A stretch of 64,000 nt of DNA from Geobacillus genomosp. 3 (GTDB lineage Bacteria; Bacillota; Bacilli; Bacillales; Anoxybacillaceae), in assembly GCF_000445995.2 (NCBI RefSeq), contig NC_022080.4, positions 2,452,001-2,516,000 on the forward strand, read 5' to 3'. Position numbers and translations under genes: made by a program. How positions within the stretch are numbered: position 1 is the first letter of the stretch; each line of letters begins with the position of its first letter. Under the pieces are notes generated by a model, which saw only the letters and a program-made list of their open reading frames with translations, ran no database searches and had not been told where the DNA came from. Positions 28,830 to 36,776 of the stretch are shown here, piece after piece.

Positions 28830-29393
28830 TTAAATTTTCCCTACAAGGTCAAGGCTTGGCTTCAGCGTTTCCCCACCTTCTTGCCATTTTGCCGGGCACA
28901 CTTCTCCCGGATGGTTGCGAACGTATTGAGCCGCCTTGATTTTGTCAATCAGTGTGCTGGCTTTGCGGCCGATGCCGTCAGCGTTAATTTCCACCGCCTG
29001 GATGACGCCGTCCGGGTCGATGATGAACGTGCCGCGTTGCGCCAGCCCTTGCTCCTCGTCAAGCACGTCAAACATGCGGGACAGTTGGTGCGACGGATCG
29101 CCGATCATAACATATTCGATTTTGCTGATGGCTGGCGATGTATCATGCCATGCTTTATGAGTAAAGTGGGTATCGGTCGAAACCGAGTACACTTCCACGC
29201 CAAGTTCTTTGAACGTTGCATAGTGGTCTTGCAAGTCTTCAAGCTCTGTCGGGCATACGAATGTAAAGTCGGCCGGATAGAAGCAAACGATGCTCCATTT
29301 CCCGAGGAAGTTTTGTTCCGTGACTTCGACAAAATCTCCGTTGTGATACGCTTGTGCTTTGAACGGTTCTACTTTTTTCCCTACGAGAGACAT
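28830..29393 (-). CDS. ahpC: Alkyl hydroperoxide reductase subunit C (2-Cys peroxiredoxin)
   Basis: Typical 2-Cys peroxiredoxin of 187 residues that reduces hydrogen peroxide and organic hydroperoxides; AhpF regenerates it. The peroxidatic Cys47 is in FTFVCPTE and the resolving Cys166 in GEVCPAKW, both with normal context. The ATG at 29393 follows GGAGG. The operon promoter carries a 7-1-7 palindrome resembling a PerR box. In B. subtilis ahpCF lies elsewhere, so it appears inserted between hisS and dtd in this lineage. Confidence 0.97.
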   Translation of the reverse strand: MSLVGKKVEPFKAQAYHNGDFVEVTEQNFLGKWSIVCFYPADFTFVCPTELEDLQDHYATFKELGVEVYSVSTDTHFTHKAWHDTSPAISKIEYVMIGDPSHQLSRMFDVLDEEQGLAQRGTFIIDPDGVIQAVEINADGIGRKASTLIDKIKAAQYVRNHPGEVCPAKWQEGGETLKPSLDLVGKI

Positions 29394-29428
29394 TCTTCAT
29401 CTACCTCCTGTAATCGTTAGTGATTAGA

Positions 29429-29443
29429 TTAAAATTATTTTAA
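29429..29443. promoter_or_regulatory. PerR-box-like operator of ahpCF
   Basis: TTAAAATTATTTTAA is a perfect 7-1-7 palindrome that differs from the PerR consensus TTATAATNATTATAA by one symmetric base per half. It covers about +5 to +19 of the predicted ahpC transcript, where a repressor would block elongation or binding. PerR derepresses ahpCF on peroxide stress in B. subtilis. Confidence 0.7.
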
Positions 29444-29454
29444 TACGATATTGA

Positions 29455-29483
29455 TTATCATATAGAACTATGTATTTTGTCAA
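29455..29483 (-). promoter_or_regulatory. Sigma-A promoter of ahpC-ahpF
   Basis: TTGACA (29483-29478), 17 bases, TGATAA (29460-29455) on the minus strand, within an AT-rich stretch unlike the GC-rich DNA upstream. Confidence 0.7.
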
Positions 29484-29519
29484 TATATATGCTTAAAATT
29501 TTTCCATCGCCTCTAGCCA

Positions 29520-29751
29520 CCTTCAGGTGCAACACGGTGCACTTGTGAGATGGGCAATAAAGTTGGGCGCCCTTTATTTGTCGTCCTGTCCGGAACTCTC
29601 CCCAACCGGGGGAATCACTTTTGCAGCGGCCCGGCCGTGTCTCTCAGGAGAACCGACACACTAATCAGCCAATGGGGATGCCATACCGGTTATGTCCGCC
29701 CCATGACATGGGCGCCGCTCCTCCGGCCGAAGCGCCAGCGCCCGGCCGTGT
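29520..29751. other. GC-rich structured intergenic region between yrzK and ahpC
   Basis: No supportable ORF. Stable hairpins include GGGCGC (29710-29715) with GCGCCC (29738-29743) plus the inner pair 29716-29719/29731-29734, the palindrome CCCATGACATGGG (29700-29712), GTGT-TCTC/GAGA-ACAC at 29637-29659, and a 7-bp stem AATAAAG/CTTTATT near 29552-29575. A near-identical 16-17-base segment, CAGCG(G)CCCGGCCGTGT, occurs at 29624-29640 and 29737-29752. It may be a leader or small RNA of unknown type, or a decayed sequence. Confidence 0.35.
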
Positions 29752-29925
29752 TCACGGACGAAACTGCTGCTTTTTCAATGTTTGCACGTCTTTTAGCGTC
29801 ACGCCGAACTCAGACGCCAGCTCAAAGGCGCTGTATTCAGACTCAAGCCTCATCCACTCGTGGAAATCAGCGGAAAGCACATCGTTCGTCCGGTGCGCCT
29901 GTACGCCTCTGCCCGTTTGCCGCAT
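29752..29925 (-). CDS. yrzK: Small helix-turn-helix-like protein (YrzK-like, 57 aa)
   Basis: Fifty-seven residues, too short for most callers. The second half, YSAFELASEFGVTLKDVQTLKKQ-like, has the pattern of a helix-turn-helix and resembles the region 4 HTH of small sigma-like proteins. The ATG at 29925 is preceded by AAAGGAGGAGGGG, a very strong ribosome binding site, which supports real translation. In B. subtilis yrzK lies in the hisS-dtd interval, so the name is by position and size. Function unknown. Confidence 0.7.
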   Translation of the reverse strand: MRQTGRGVQAHRTNDVLSADFHEWMRLESEYSAFELASEFGVTLKDVQTLKKQQFRP

Positions 29926-29980
29926 CGCCCCTCCTCCTTTCTATGTGCCGGTTTGTTTTCATCTTTCCCATTTTTCGTCG

Positions 29981-30025
29981 AAAATAAAAAAGAAACCGGG
30001 AAACGTCATTCGTTTCCCGGTTTCT
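29981..30025 (-). terminator. Terminator with the dtd stop codon in its loop
   Basis: AGAAACCGGGAAACG (29991-30005) and CGTTTCCCGGTTTCT (30011-30025) are perfectly complementary over 15 bases around TCATT; the minus strand then reads TTTTTATTTT. The dtd stop TGA (30008-30006) is in the loop. Confidence 0.93.
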
Positions 30026-30464
30026 CGCCGCTGTCGATGATTAAGGTGACTGGGCCGTCGTTTGTGAGCGTCACGTTCATCATGGCGCCGAACACGCCTG
30101 TTTCAACATGAATGCCTTTTTCGCGCAAGAAGGCGTTGAACGCCTCATAAAGCGGCAAGGCACGATCCGGTTTCGCCGCTGCCATAAAGTTCGGCCGCCG
30201 CCCTTTCCGGCAGTCGCCGTACAAGGTGAATTGCGACACTGACAGCACCGCCCCACCGACCTCAAGCAACGAGCGGTTCATTTTTCCGTCTTCATCTTCA
30301 AAGATGCGCAAATGGGCGATTTTCTCCGCCAAATAGGCGGCGTCGGCCTCCGTATCACCGTGGGTGATACCAAGAAGCACGACAAGCCCGAAATCGATCG
30401 CCCCAACGACCTCGCCGTCAACAGTAACGCCCGCCTGTTTTGCCCGCTGAATGACCGCTCTCAT
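30006..30464 (-). CDS. dtd: D-aminoacyl-tRNA deacylase
   Basis: Hydrolyses D-amino acids (and glycine mischarged on tRNA-Ala) from tRNA, 152 residues. The active-site segments [15 protein letters not shown] and the cis-Pro motif NDGPVT are present. The ATG at 30464 follows AAGGAGG. It lies 22 bases after relA, as in B. subtilis (relA-dtd), and its coding sequence runs into the terminator hairpin. The usual next gene of B. subtilis, the amidase yrvJ, is absent. Confidence 0.95.
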   Translation of the reverse strand: MRAVIQRAKQAGVTVDGEVVGAIDFGLVVLLGITHGDTEADAAYLAEKIAHLRIFEDEDGKMNRSLLEVGGAVLSVSQFTLYGDCRKGRRPNFMAAAKPDRALPLYEAFNAFLREKGIHVETGVFGAMMNVTLTNDGPVTLIIDSGEKPGNE

Positions 30465-30486
30465 CGTGTCCCTCCTTTTGACGCCC

Positions 30487-32685
30487 TTAGTTGTTCATCA
30501 GGCGTTGAACCGAATAAATATCGGGAATTTGTTTAATTCGTTCCACTACCTTTTGCAAATGGCTGATGTTATGAATGGCAATCGTCATATGAATCGTTGC
30601 GATTTTATGGCGATGGTCCGAGCGGCCCGAGACGGCGGAAATGTCCGTGCGCGTTTCGTTTACCGCCTGCAACACTTCATTGAGCAAGCCGCGGCGGTCA
30701 AAGCCGGTAATTTCAATGTCGACATTATACTCGCGCTCGCCATTTGTGCCGCTTTCCCATTCAACAGGAATCAAACGGTCAGCCGCCTCTTCCACCTGCA
30801 CATTCGGACAGTCGGCGCGGTGGACGGAAATGCCGCGACCGCGAGTGATAAAGCCAATTATTTCGTCGCCCGGCACCGGGTTGCAGCAGCGGGACAAACG
30901 GATCAGCAAATTGTCGATTCCTTGGACGCGAATACCGCAGTCGCGTTTTTTGCCGGCCGGCAGCTTGGCCTCGGAGACCGCTTCAGCCAGTTTGCGCTGC
31001 TGTTCTTCCAAATCGCGCTGCTTTCGCCATTTTTCCGTCAGCCGGTGGGCAATTTGCGCCGCCGTAATCCCATGATAGCCGACCGCTGCATACATGTCTT
31101 CCTCATTGGAAAAATTAAATTTTTCTGCGACGCGCTTCAAATTGTCGGCCGTCATCACTTCCTTCGCCTCAAAGCCGAGGCTGCGCACTTCTTTTTCGAC
31201 CATTTCTTTCCCTTTTTCAATATTTTCCTCGCGCCGCTGCCTTTTGAAAAACTGGCGGATTTTATTGCGGGCCTGTGACGTTTTCGCGAGTTTCAACCAA
31301 TCTTGGCTCGGACCGTATGAATGTTTCGACGTTAAAATTTCGACAATGTCGCCTGTTTGCAGCTTGTAATCGAGCGGCACCATTTTGCCGTTCACTTTCG
31401 CCCCAATCGTTTTATTGCCGATTTCCGAATGGATGCGGTAGGCGAAATCAATCGGCACCGAGCCGGCCGGCAGCTCGATGACATCGCCTTTCGGGGTGAA
31501 GACGAACACCATGTCGGAAAACAAGTCCATCTTCAGCGATTCCATAAATTCCTCGGCATTGCTGGCATCATTTTGCCACTCTAAAATTTCCCGGAACCAT
31601 GACAGCTTTTCTTCAAACGAATTCGGCTTGACAGTTTTTCCTTCCTTGTACGCCCAATGCGCGGCAATCCCAAACTCGGCAATTTGGTGCATTTCAAACG
31701 TGCGGATTTGCACTTCAAGCGGCTCACCTTTTGGGCCGATCACCGTCGTATGGAGCGATTGGTACATGTTCGGCTTCGGCATGGCGATGTAATCTTTGAA
31801 GCGACCTGGCATCGGCTTCCAGCACGTATGGATGATGCCGAGCACGGCATAGCAATCTTTAATGCTGTTGACAATGATGCGGACGGCGAGCAAATCGTAA
31901 ATCTCGTTAAACTGTTTGTTTTGCATCGCCATTTTCCGATAAATGCTGTAAATATGTTTTGGACGCCCGGAAATTTCGCACGGAATATGCACTTCATTCA
32001 GCCGCTCGCGCACCTCTTGAATAACTTCTTCCAAATATTGCTCACGCTCAGCCCGCTTTTTCTTCATTAAGTTGACGATGCGATAATATTGCTGCGGATT
32101 TAAATAGCGAAGCGCCGTATCCTCAAGCTCCCACTTAATTTTTGAAATGCCGAGCCGGTGGGCAAGCGGAGCAAAAATTTCGAGCGTCTCATTGGCGATG
32201 CGCCGCTGCTTTTCCGCCGGTAAATGCTTTAGCGTCCGCATGTTGTGCAGCCGGTCAGCCAGCTTAATTAAGATGACGCGAATATCTTGCGCCATCGCCA
32301 AAAACATTTTCCGGTGGTTTTCCGCCTGCTGTTCTTCTTGCGACTTATATTTGATTTTGCCAAGCTTCGTCACCCCGTCGACAAGCATCGCCACTTCCGC
32401 GCCGAACTCGCGCTCGAGGTCTTCTTTTGTCGCTTCGGTGTCTTCGACGACATCATGCAAAAACCCGGCAGCGATCGTCGTCGCATCCATTTTCAAGTCA
32501 GCCAAAATGCCGGCGACTTGAATCGGATGGATGATATATGGTTCGCCCGATTTCCGGAACTGGTCGCGGTGGGCGTGTTTCGCAAATTCATACGCCTTTT
32601 TTAAAAAGGCGACATCTTGTTCCGACAAATAACAGCTCGCCTGTTCAAACACTTGCTCCGCTGTCAGCACTTGTTCATTGGCCAT
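30487..32685 (-). CDS. relA: Bifunctional (p)ppGpp synthetase/hydrolase RelA (Rel)
   Basis: Makes and degrades (p)ppGpp during the stringent response at the ribosome, 732 residues. The HD hydrolase domain contains HDVVED near residue 76 and [12 protein letters not shown]. The synthetase domain has [16 protein letters not shown], whose RxKD motif is typical of bifunctional Rel enzymes rather than E. coli RelA. Then follow TGS ([14 protein letters not shown]), a helical part, a CC-containing ribosome contact ([15 protein letters not shown]) and a C-terminal ACT domain. The ATG at 32685 follows AAAGGTGA. A terminator separates it from apt. Confidence 0.97.
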   Translation of the reverse strand: MANEQVLTAEQVFEQASCYLSEQDVAFLKKAYEFAKHAHRDQFRKSGEPYIIHPIQVAGILADLKMDATTIAAGFLHDVVEDTEATKEDLEREFGAEVAMLVDGVTKLGKIKYKSQEEQQAENHRKMFLAMAQDIRVILIKLADRLHNMRTLKHLPAEKQRRIANETLEIFAPLAHRLGISKIKWELEDTALRYLNPQQYYRIVNLMKKKRAEREQYLEEVIQEVRERLNEVHIPCEISGRPKHIYSIYRKMAMQNKQFNEIYDLLAVRIIVNSIKDCYAVLGIIHTCWKPMPGRFKDYIAMPKPNMYQSLHTTVIGPKGEPLEVQIRTFEMHQIAEFGIAAHWAYKEGKTVKPNSFEEKLSWFREILEWQNDASNAEEFMESLKMDLFSDMVFVFTPKGDVIELPAGSVPIDFAYRIHSEIGNKTIGAKVNGKMVPLDYKLQTGDIVEILTSKHSYGPSQDWLKLAKTSQARNKIRQFFKRQRREENIEKGKEMVEKEVRSLGFEAKEVMTADNLKRVAEKFNFSNEEDMYAAVGYHGITAAQIAHRLTEKWRKQRDLEEQQRKLAEAVSEAKLPAGKKRDCGIRVQGIDNLLIRLSRCCNPVPGDEIIGFITRGRGISVHRADCPNVQVEEAADRLIPVEWESGTNGEREYNVDIEITGFDRRGLLNEVLQAVNETRTDISAVSGRSDHRHKIATIHMTIAIHNISHLQKVVERIKQIPDIYSVQRLMNN

Positions 32686-32750
32686 AGAGTTAAATCACCT
32701 TTAATTAAAATAAAATTCAGACGGAAAGGCATAGGCATCCATCACGTTAA

Positions 32751-32784
32751 TAAGAAAGAGCACTCGTGCGAGTGCCCCTTTTTT
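32751..32784. terminator. Terminator between apt and relA
   Basis: GCACTC (32760-32765) and GAGTGC (32770-32775) pair around GTGC. The minus strand continues TCTTTCTTATT, the apt direction; the plus side has six T. Confidence 0.6.
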
Positions 32785-32822
32785 CTCTATTGTAGCGAAA
32801 GAAACGAATCGTGTCGACTATT

Positions 32823-33335
32823 TTAAAACTGCATGAGCGTCAAAATATCGTAGCCTTCCAATTTTTTACGCCCGCCAAGTTCCGTCAATTCAATTAAAAA
32901 CGCCAAACCGGCCACCGTGCCGCCAAGCTGTTCGACCAAATCGATCGTCGCCCGCATTGTTCCGCCTGTCGCTAGCAAGTCGTCGGTAATTAACACGCGC
33001 TGGCCTGGCTTGATGGCATCTTTATGCATCGTCAGTACGTCCGTCCCATACTCTAACCCGTATTCGACACGAACGACTTCGCGCGGCAGCTTTCCCTCTT
33101 TGCGCACCGGCGCAAACCCGACGCCAAGCGCATAGGCGACCGGGCAGCCGATAATAAAGCCGCGCGCTTCCGGACCGACGACGATATCGATTTGTTTTTC
33201 GCGCGCATATTGGACGATTTGGTCAGTAGCATATTTGTACGCTTTTCCGTTGTCCATTAGCGTCGTAATGTCCTTAAATAGAATGCCCGGTTTTGGAAAA
33301 TCCGGCACGATCGTGATGTACTGTTTTAAATCCAT
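32823..33335 (-). CDS. apt: Adenine phosphoribosyltransferase
   Basis: Converts adenine and PRPP to AMP in purine salvage, 170 residues, a standard length. The PRPP-binding motif [14 protein letters not shown] is near residues 117-130 and the N-terminal [15 protein letters not shown] hood is present. Its ATG overlaps the recJ stop by one base (TAATG), indicating translational coupling. apt and relA are near neighbours as in B. subtilis. Confidence 0.97.
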   Translation of the reverse strand: MDLKQYITIVPDFPKPGILFKDITTLMDNGKAYKYATDQIVQYAREKQIDIVVGPEARGFIIGCPVAYALGVGFAPVRKEGKLPREVVRVEYGLEYGTDVLTMHKDAIKPGQRVLITDDLLATGGTMRATIDLVEQLGGTVAGLAFLIELTELGGRKKLEGYDILTLMQF

Positions 33336-35692
33336 TATACGTTTGCCTCCTCGTACGTTTGCGAACGTGTCATTGCTGCTAAGCAGCGTTTCAACTGCTC
33401 GTAAGTGGAATATAATAACTGATGTTCCGCCTCAAGCTCGTCCCGCCGGCGGCAGTATGTCGGCGATTCATGCAAGTCGCGCTTCGCCGGCGTATGAACG
33501 AGCGAAATGACGCCGTTTTGTTCCGTAATAAACTCCAGCTCTAAAAACACTTTTGCCATAAAATAAACCGTCTCTTCCGTCCAGCCGCGGGCGCGCGCCA
33601 ATTGTCCGCCCCGCTCGGCGAGCGGAAACGAACGATATTTATGCAAAAGGGCATAAAACCATTTAAAATGGTCGCGCGTCGGGAACGTGCGGAAAAACTG
33701 CGCTTCCGGCTGTGCGAACACCGCGTAAATGCGCTCCGGCTGCCCGTTGCCAAGCAGGGCGGCAAGCCGGCTGATCTTTGGCGGCAAGTCAAGCAGCACA
33801 ACATAGCGGCCGTCAATCGCCAAGGCGCCCGCCTCTTCATCATTTGACACATAATGAAGTTCGCGGCGAAACGTCGCCAAATCTGCACGATGTCCAGTTT
33901 CGCGGCGAAACAGGACGAGCAGCCGCTTCTCTTCCGGCAGCCGCTCGAGAAGCGGGCGGACGTCGCGGCAGCCGCGGGCATCAAACAGCTGACAGCTGCT
34001 TACCGCTACATCACATAACGACAGCTGCGGCCGTGCCAGCCCGTTCCATTCGTTCACCGCAAGCTCCCCGACGACCGAGACGCGCGCCCCTGGGGCGATT
34101 TCCTCGCAGAGCGGTCCAAGGCCGAAACCAATGGCATCAATCGCTGCGCCGTCTTGGGAAAAGGCGGCTTTCATATGGGCGCCGTTCGCCCCGACGCGCC
34201 GCATCGTTTCAACCGCCGCCTCCTCAATGAGCAGAAGCGGCCGCGGATTGCCGACGCCAAACGGAGCAAGCCGTTCAAGCCCGCGGGCGGCCGACAACGT
34301 CAACTCCGCAACGGAACAGGCAGCATCGATGAACGTCGGCGGCGTAAAATCATCATCCGACAACGTCCTCGCCGCGATGGCATTCAACCGCTCCCGCAGC
34401 TTCTCTACATCATCAAGCGCCAAGGTCATTCCCGCCGCCATCGGATGGCCGCCAAAATGCGGCAAGATATCGCGGCATTGCGACAGACTGGCAAAAAGGT
34501 CAAAGCCTTGAATGCTGCGGGCTGATCCTTTGGCGATTCCTTTTTCCCGATCGATCGAAAGTACAACCGCCGGACGGTAAAACTGCTCGACAAGCTTCGA
34601 GGCGACGATGCCGACAACACCCGGATTCCATCCTTCACCGGCCACAACAAGAACGCGATGCTCGTCAGGCGGAAACCGGCGCCGCACCATCTCGGCCGCT
34701 TCTTCAGCTATTTGCGCTACAAGCTGCTGACGCTCGCGATTTAGTTCGTCCATTTCTTGAGCCAACCGGACCGCTTCGTCCTCATCGTCAGTCATTAACA
34801 GCGCCACGGCCGGATCAGCGCCGCCGAGGCGGCCGGCTGCATTCAGCCGCGGCGCGATGGCAAAGCCGACCGTCTGCTCGTTTACCGTCGCCGCATCAAT
34901 GCGGCATTGCCGCCATAGGGCACGCAACCCGGCGCGTTTCGTTTCACGCAGCGCTTCAAGGCCCTGCGCGGCAAGCAGACGGTTTTCCCCCACGAGTGGC
35001 ACTAGGTCGGCAATCGTCCCGATCGCCACCAAATCAAGCAAATGACGCGGCACCTGCCCGAGCAACGCATGGGCGACTTTAAACGCCACACCGACACCGG
35101 CCAGGTCGCGAAACGGGTATGTACTTCCCGGCTTTTTCGGATGAATGATCGCGTACGCCTCCGGCAGCACCGGACCGGGTTCATGATGGTCGGTCACAAT
35201 GACATCAAGCCCCCATTCGTTAGCGGCGGCGATTTCATTGACCGCGGCAATCCCGTTGTCGACAGTCACAATCACGGAAACGCCCCGCTCTTTCGCGGCA
35301 CGGAACGCCGCCAGATTCGGGCCGTATCCTTCCGTAAAGCGGTTGGGAATGTAGAACTCAACCGACGCCCCCGCTTCTCTAAGAGCGCTGACCATCACCG
35401 ACGTACTGCAGACACCATCGGCGTCATAATCGCCATAAACAAGCACAAGTTCGCCGGCCTCGATCGCCCGCTTAAGGCGCCGGATAGCCCGCTCCATCCC
35501 ATCAAGCAGAAACGGATCGTGAAACGGCTGCCCAAGCGGATTGAGAAACGCGGCCGCTTCCGCCGCCGTCCGCACGCCGCGGCGGGCAAGAAGCCTGGCC
35601 AACAACGGCGCGAGGCCGGCTTCCCCTGCCAGCCGCCGCACCGTCTGTTCGTCGGGACCATCTACCTCCCAACGCGTTTTCGCTTTTAACAT
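33335..35692 (-). CDS. recJ: Single-stranded DNA 5'-3' exonuclease RecJ
   Basis: DHH-family nuclease of recombination and mismatch repair, 785 residues. DHH motifs: [13 protein letters not shown] near residue 85, DNGIAA, and VTDHHEPG with the DHH triad. DHHA1 domain has [11 protein letters not shown]. The C-terminal extension of about 200 residues is the Firmicutes-specific region seen in B. subtilis. The ATG at 35692 follows GAGGTGGGGGAC; a GTG three codons earlier lies inside that site. Confidence 0.95.
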   Translation of the reverse strand: MLKAKTRWEVDGPDEQTVRRLAGEAGLAPLLARLLARRGVRTAAEAAAFLNPLGQPFHDPFLLDGMERAIRRLKRAIEAGELVLVYGDYDADGVCSTSVMVSALREAGASVEFYIPNRFTEGYGPNLAAFRAAKERGVSVIVTVDNGIAAVNEIAAANEWGLDVIVTDHHEPGPVLPEAYAIIHPKKPGSTYPFRDLAGVGVAFKVAHALLGQVPRHLLDLVAIGTIADLVPLVGENRLLAAQGLEALRETKRAGLRALWRQCRIDAATVNEQTVGFAIAPRLNAAGRLGGADPAVALLMTDDEDEAVRLAQEMDELNRERQQLVAQIAEEAAEMVRRRFPPDEHRVLVVAGEGWNPGVVGIVASKLVEQFYRPAVVLSIDREKGIAKGSARSIQGFDLFASLSQCRDILPHFGGHPMAAGMTLALDDVEKLRERLNAIAARTLSDDDFTPPTFIDAACSVAELTLSAARGLERLAPFGVGNPRPLLLIEEAAVETMRRVGANGAHMKAAFSQDGAAIDAIGFGLGPLCEEIAPGARVSVVGELAVNEWNGLARPQLSLCDVAVSSCQLFDARGCRDVRPLLERLPEEKRLLVLFRRETGHRADLATFRRELHYVSNDEEAGALAIDGRYVVLLDLPPKISRLAALLGNGQPERIYAVFAQPEAQFFRTFPTRDHFKWFYALLHKYRSFPLAERGGQLARARGWTEETVYFMAKVFLELEFITEQNGVISLVHTPAKRDLHESPTYCRRRDELEAEHQLLYSTYEQLKRCLAAMTRSQTYEEANV

Positions 35693-35749
35693 GTCCCCCA
35701 CCTCAACTCTCCTTATTATACAAAAAGGAGAAAAGGGCAGGCAACGGCA

Positions 35750-36652
35750 TTACGTGTTTTTTTCCGGATCATACGGGTTGATATGCACCATCACATTGCG
35801 AACGCGCGGAAGCGTCAACAGCTTTTCCTTTACTTTTTTCCCAATCCGATGCCCTTCTTCCACTGTCAACAGCGGATCAACGGCAATCTTCAAATCAACG
35901 ATAACATAATGACCGTGCTCGCGCGCGTATAGTTCGTTAATTTGCCGCACATCAGGAAACGACAGCACCGCCTCCCGCAAATAGTCGGTTTCCTCCTCGT
36001 GGAGCACATGGTCAATCGCCGTATGGATCGACTGTCGGCCAAGTTCCCACGCCATTTTCATCACAAGAATGGCAACAAACAGCCCGGCGAGCGGGTCGGC
36101 ATATACGAGCCAGCCGATTTCCCACTTTCCGCCGAGAATAGCGGCACCGACACCGACGAGCGCGGCGAGCGAGGAGAAGACGTCAGAGCGGTGCTCGTAG
36201 GCGTTCACGATTAAGGCATCGCTATTTAGCCGTTGCCCGAGCCGATACTTATAGCGAAACATCGCCTCTTTGACAACGATCGATAACAACAGAACATAAA
36301 TGGCGGCCACCCCCGGCGGTGACAGCGGGGCAAACAACGACGTGAGCGCCGACCGCCCGATCTCGAGCCCGACGAGAAACAAAAGAACCGCCACAATAAT
36401 GGCAGCGATTGATTCCGCTTTTCCGTGCCCGTACGGATGGTCTTCATCCGGCGGGCGCGCTGCGGCCCGCAGTCCGACCCAAACGGCGAACGACCCGGCG
36501 ACATCGGACGCCGAATGGGCGGCATCGGAGATCAGCGCCTGGCTTTGGCTCCACACCCCAACGACTGCCTTGATGGCCGCAAGCGCCATGTTGCCGACAA
36601 TGCCGACAATCGCTGCTGTTTTCGCCTGCCTGAACCGTTGTTCGTTTTCCAT
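35750..36652 (-). CDS. Cation diffusion facilitator family transporter
   Basis: Metal/proton antiporter of the CDF family, 300 residues. About six membrane segments; metal-site motifs HSASDVAG (HxxxD in TM2) and HRSDVFSS (HxxxD in TM5) are visible, and the cytoplasmic C-terminal domain has FPDVRQINELYAREHGHYVIVD. The metal (Fe, Zn, Mn or Co) cannot be told. The ATG at 36652 follows GGTGGGGGG; an upstream extension of 99 codons is not plausible. It lies between secDF and recJ after the secDF terminator. Confidence 0.92.
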   Translation of the reverse strand: MENEQRFRQAKTAAIVGIVGNMALAAIKAVVGVWSQSQALISDAAHSASDVAGSFAVWVGLRAAARPPDEDHPYGHGKAESIAAIIVAVLLFLVGLEIGRSALTSLFAPLSPPGVAAIYVLLLSIVVKEAMFRYKYRLGQRLNSDALIVNAYEHRSDVFSSLAALVGVGAAILGGKWEIGWLVYADPLAGLFVAILVMKMAWELGRQSIHTAIDHVLHEEETDYLREAVLSFPDVRQINELYAREHGHYVIVDLKIAVDPLLTVEEGHRIGKKVKEKLLTLPRVRNVMVHINPYDPEKNT

Positions 36653-36734
36653 GGCCCATATCCCCCCACCTTTTGCGCTTCCCCTGCTTTGCATCTGGCC
36701 ATTAGTGTATCCCATTTTCCATCGATCGTTGCGA

Positions 36735-36774
36735 AAGAAAAAGCACCGGAAAAAGCGAATGCTTTTTCCGGCGC
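36735..36774 (-). terminator. Terminator after secDF
   Basis: GCACCGGAAAAAGC (36743-36756) and GCTTTTTCCGGCGC (36761-36774) pair with one mismatch around GAAT; TTTTTCTTT follows on the minus strand. Confidence 0.92.
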
Positions 36775-36776
36775 CA

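Noticed and set aside
29520..29751. Glycine riboswitch considered because of a tandem-like repeat
   Set aside because: The conserved glycine aptamer segments could not be found, and the neighbouring gene is ahpC rather than a glycine gene.
29550..29987. 145-codon plus-strand frame in the ahpC-yrzK gap
   Set aside because: No ribosome binding site, crosses yrzK on the other strand, and composition follows GC-rich hairpins; no recognisable domain.
30451..31278. 275-codon plus-strand frame over the relA 3' end
   Set aside because: It is the complement of the RelA regulatory domains, which are clearly coding.
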